Source: Bacteroidota bacterium (GTDB lineage Bacteria; Bacteroidota; Bacteroidia; Bacteroidales; F082). Taken from it: a stretch of 64,000 bases of DNA. Where the stretch lies: the NCBI GenBank assembly GCA_009773165.1, contig WOUZ01000008.1:62001-126000 (forward strand), read 5' to 3'. Made by a program: the position numbers and the translations under genes. This document shows, piece by piece, positions 63,780 through 64,000 of this stretch (within the stretch, counting starts at the first letter, position 1; each line of letters opens with the position of its first letter). The notes below the pieces were generated by a model. It made no database searches and was not told where the DNA came from. It saw only the letters and a program-made list of their open reading frames with translations.

Positions 63780-64000
63780 TTATTCTCTATTTTTCATCCA
63801 ATCTAAAAGTTTATCAGCCAGCTCTTTAGCTTGCACCACTGATTTTCCTTCAGCATAAACACGAATTATAGGTTCTGTATTTGATTTACGCAAATGCACC
63901 CAACCATCTTCGAAATCGATTTTGACTCCATCAATTGTAGTGACTTTCTCATGTCCAAAATCAGCAGCAATTTCGGCCAAAATCATATCAACATTTGTAT
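63780..64000 (-). CDS. Phosphohexose mutase, C-terminal part (partial)
   Basis: The minus frame is open from the window edge to TAA at 63780 and encodes the last 73 residues of an alpha-D-phosphohexomutase. The C-terminal domain shows GVKIDFEDGWVHLRKSNTEPIIRVYAEG, whose SNTEP loop binds the sugar phosphate group. Phosphoglucosamine mutase and phosphomannomutase both fit; the catalytic Ser lies outside the window, so the substrate cannot be set. Confidence 0.88.
   Translation of the reverse strand, partial: TNVDMILAEIAADFGHEKVTTIDGVKIDFEDGWVHLRKSNTEPIIRVYAEGKSVVQAKELADKLLDWMKNRE

Noticed and set aside
1-64000. Mobile elements, phage genes, CRISPR arrays, toxin-antitoxin modules
   Set aside because: No transposase, integrase outside chromosomal XerC, repeat-spacer array or toxin gene was found. 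The YwqK label antitoxin is a family name only.
39443-64000. Many long open frames opposite to real genes (for example within tamB, rpoC and ftcD)
   Set aside because: They mirror the codon pattern of the true genes and lack domain-like features.

Overview
The window is ordinary chromosomal DNA of a member of the Bacteroidota, probably Bacteroidales or a near relative. This rests on several things seen in the sequence: C-terminal type IX secretion (T9SS) sorting domains on three proteins, a secreted dipeptidyl peptidase IV, a DUF4295 gene beside rpmG and ftsY, the order rpsU-xerC-hpf-tRNAs-tuf-tRNA-Trp-secE-nusG-rplKAJL-rpoBC, and many exact copies of the Bacteroidota -7 promoter box TAnnTTTG. 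The DNA is AT-rich and Shine-Dalgarno sequences are mostly weak. I see no phage, insertion sequence, CRISPR array or obvious accessory island.

Layout. 1-8.3 kb: the end of an unknown gene, a DUF218 membrane protein, sucC (minus), lolD followed by a 15-unit TPR-like secreted protein, a cysteine-desulfurase-like PLP enzyme and a 55-residue membrane protein. 8.3-13.3 kb: a long RelA/SpoT-family protein, the clpS-nfeD-floA cluster (minus) and a CoA-type NUDIX hydrolase. 13.3-19.4 kb (minus): a vitamin B12 uptake operon behind a cobalamin riboswitch. It encodes two T9SS-secreted surface proteins, a BtuB-like TonB receptor, a beta-propeller lipoprotein and, last, an OsmC-family protein. 19.4-24.2 kb: a thioredoxin-fold protein, a decayed outer-membrane barrel gene, tRNA-Val and dipeptidyl peptidase IV.

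24.2-39.4 kb (plus) is the translation and transcription superoperon, from rpsU to rpoC, followed by a DUF3467 gene. Hairpins lie between tuf and tRNA-Trp, rplL and rpoB, and rpoB and rpoC, and could tune expression of successive genes. 39.4-48.1 kb (minus) is a coupled trio: tamB, a T9SS protein and an AddA/RecB-like helicase-nuclease. 48.1-51.8 kb (plus): tsaD, a dGTPase, an alpha/beta hydrolase and a small lipoprotein. 51.8-58.1 kb (minus): pruA, a hotdog thioesterase, a YwqK-like protein, and rpmG-DUF4295-ftsY-rimO. 58.2-62.0 kb (minus): marC, ftcD and hutI (histidine degradation). The end holds a second YwqK-like protein, recR, a lysine-rich small protein and the C-terminus of a phosphohexose mutase.

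Most promising points: the B12 operon that uses T9SS-anchored surface proteins and ends in an OsmC gene; a terminator whose left arm lies upstream of the start point of the promoter it overlaps; a pseudogene with five nonsense codons but no frameshift; and a RelA/SpoT protein whose hydrolase residues are lost. No wholly new multi-gene system is evident. Functions are read from motifs and remembered family features; no database search was possible.
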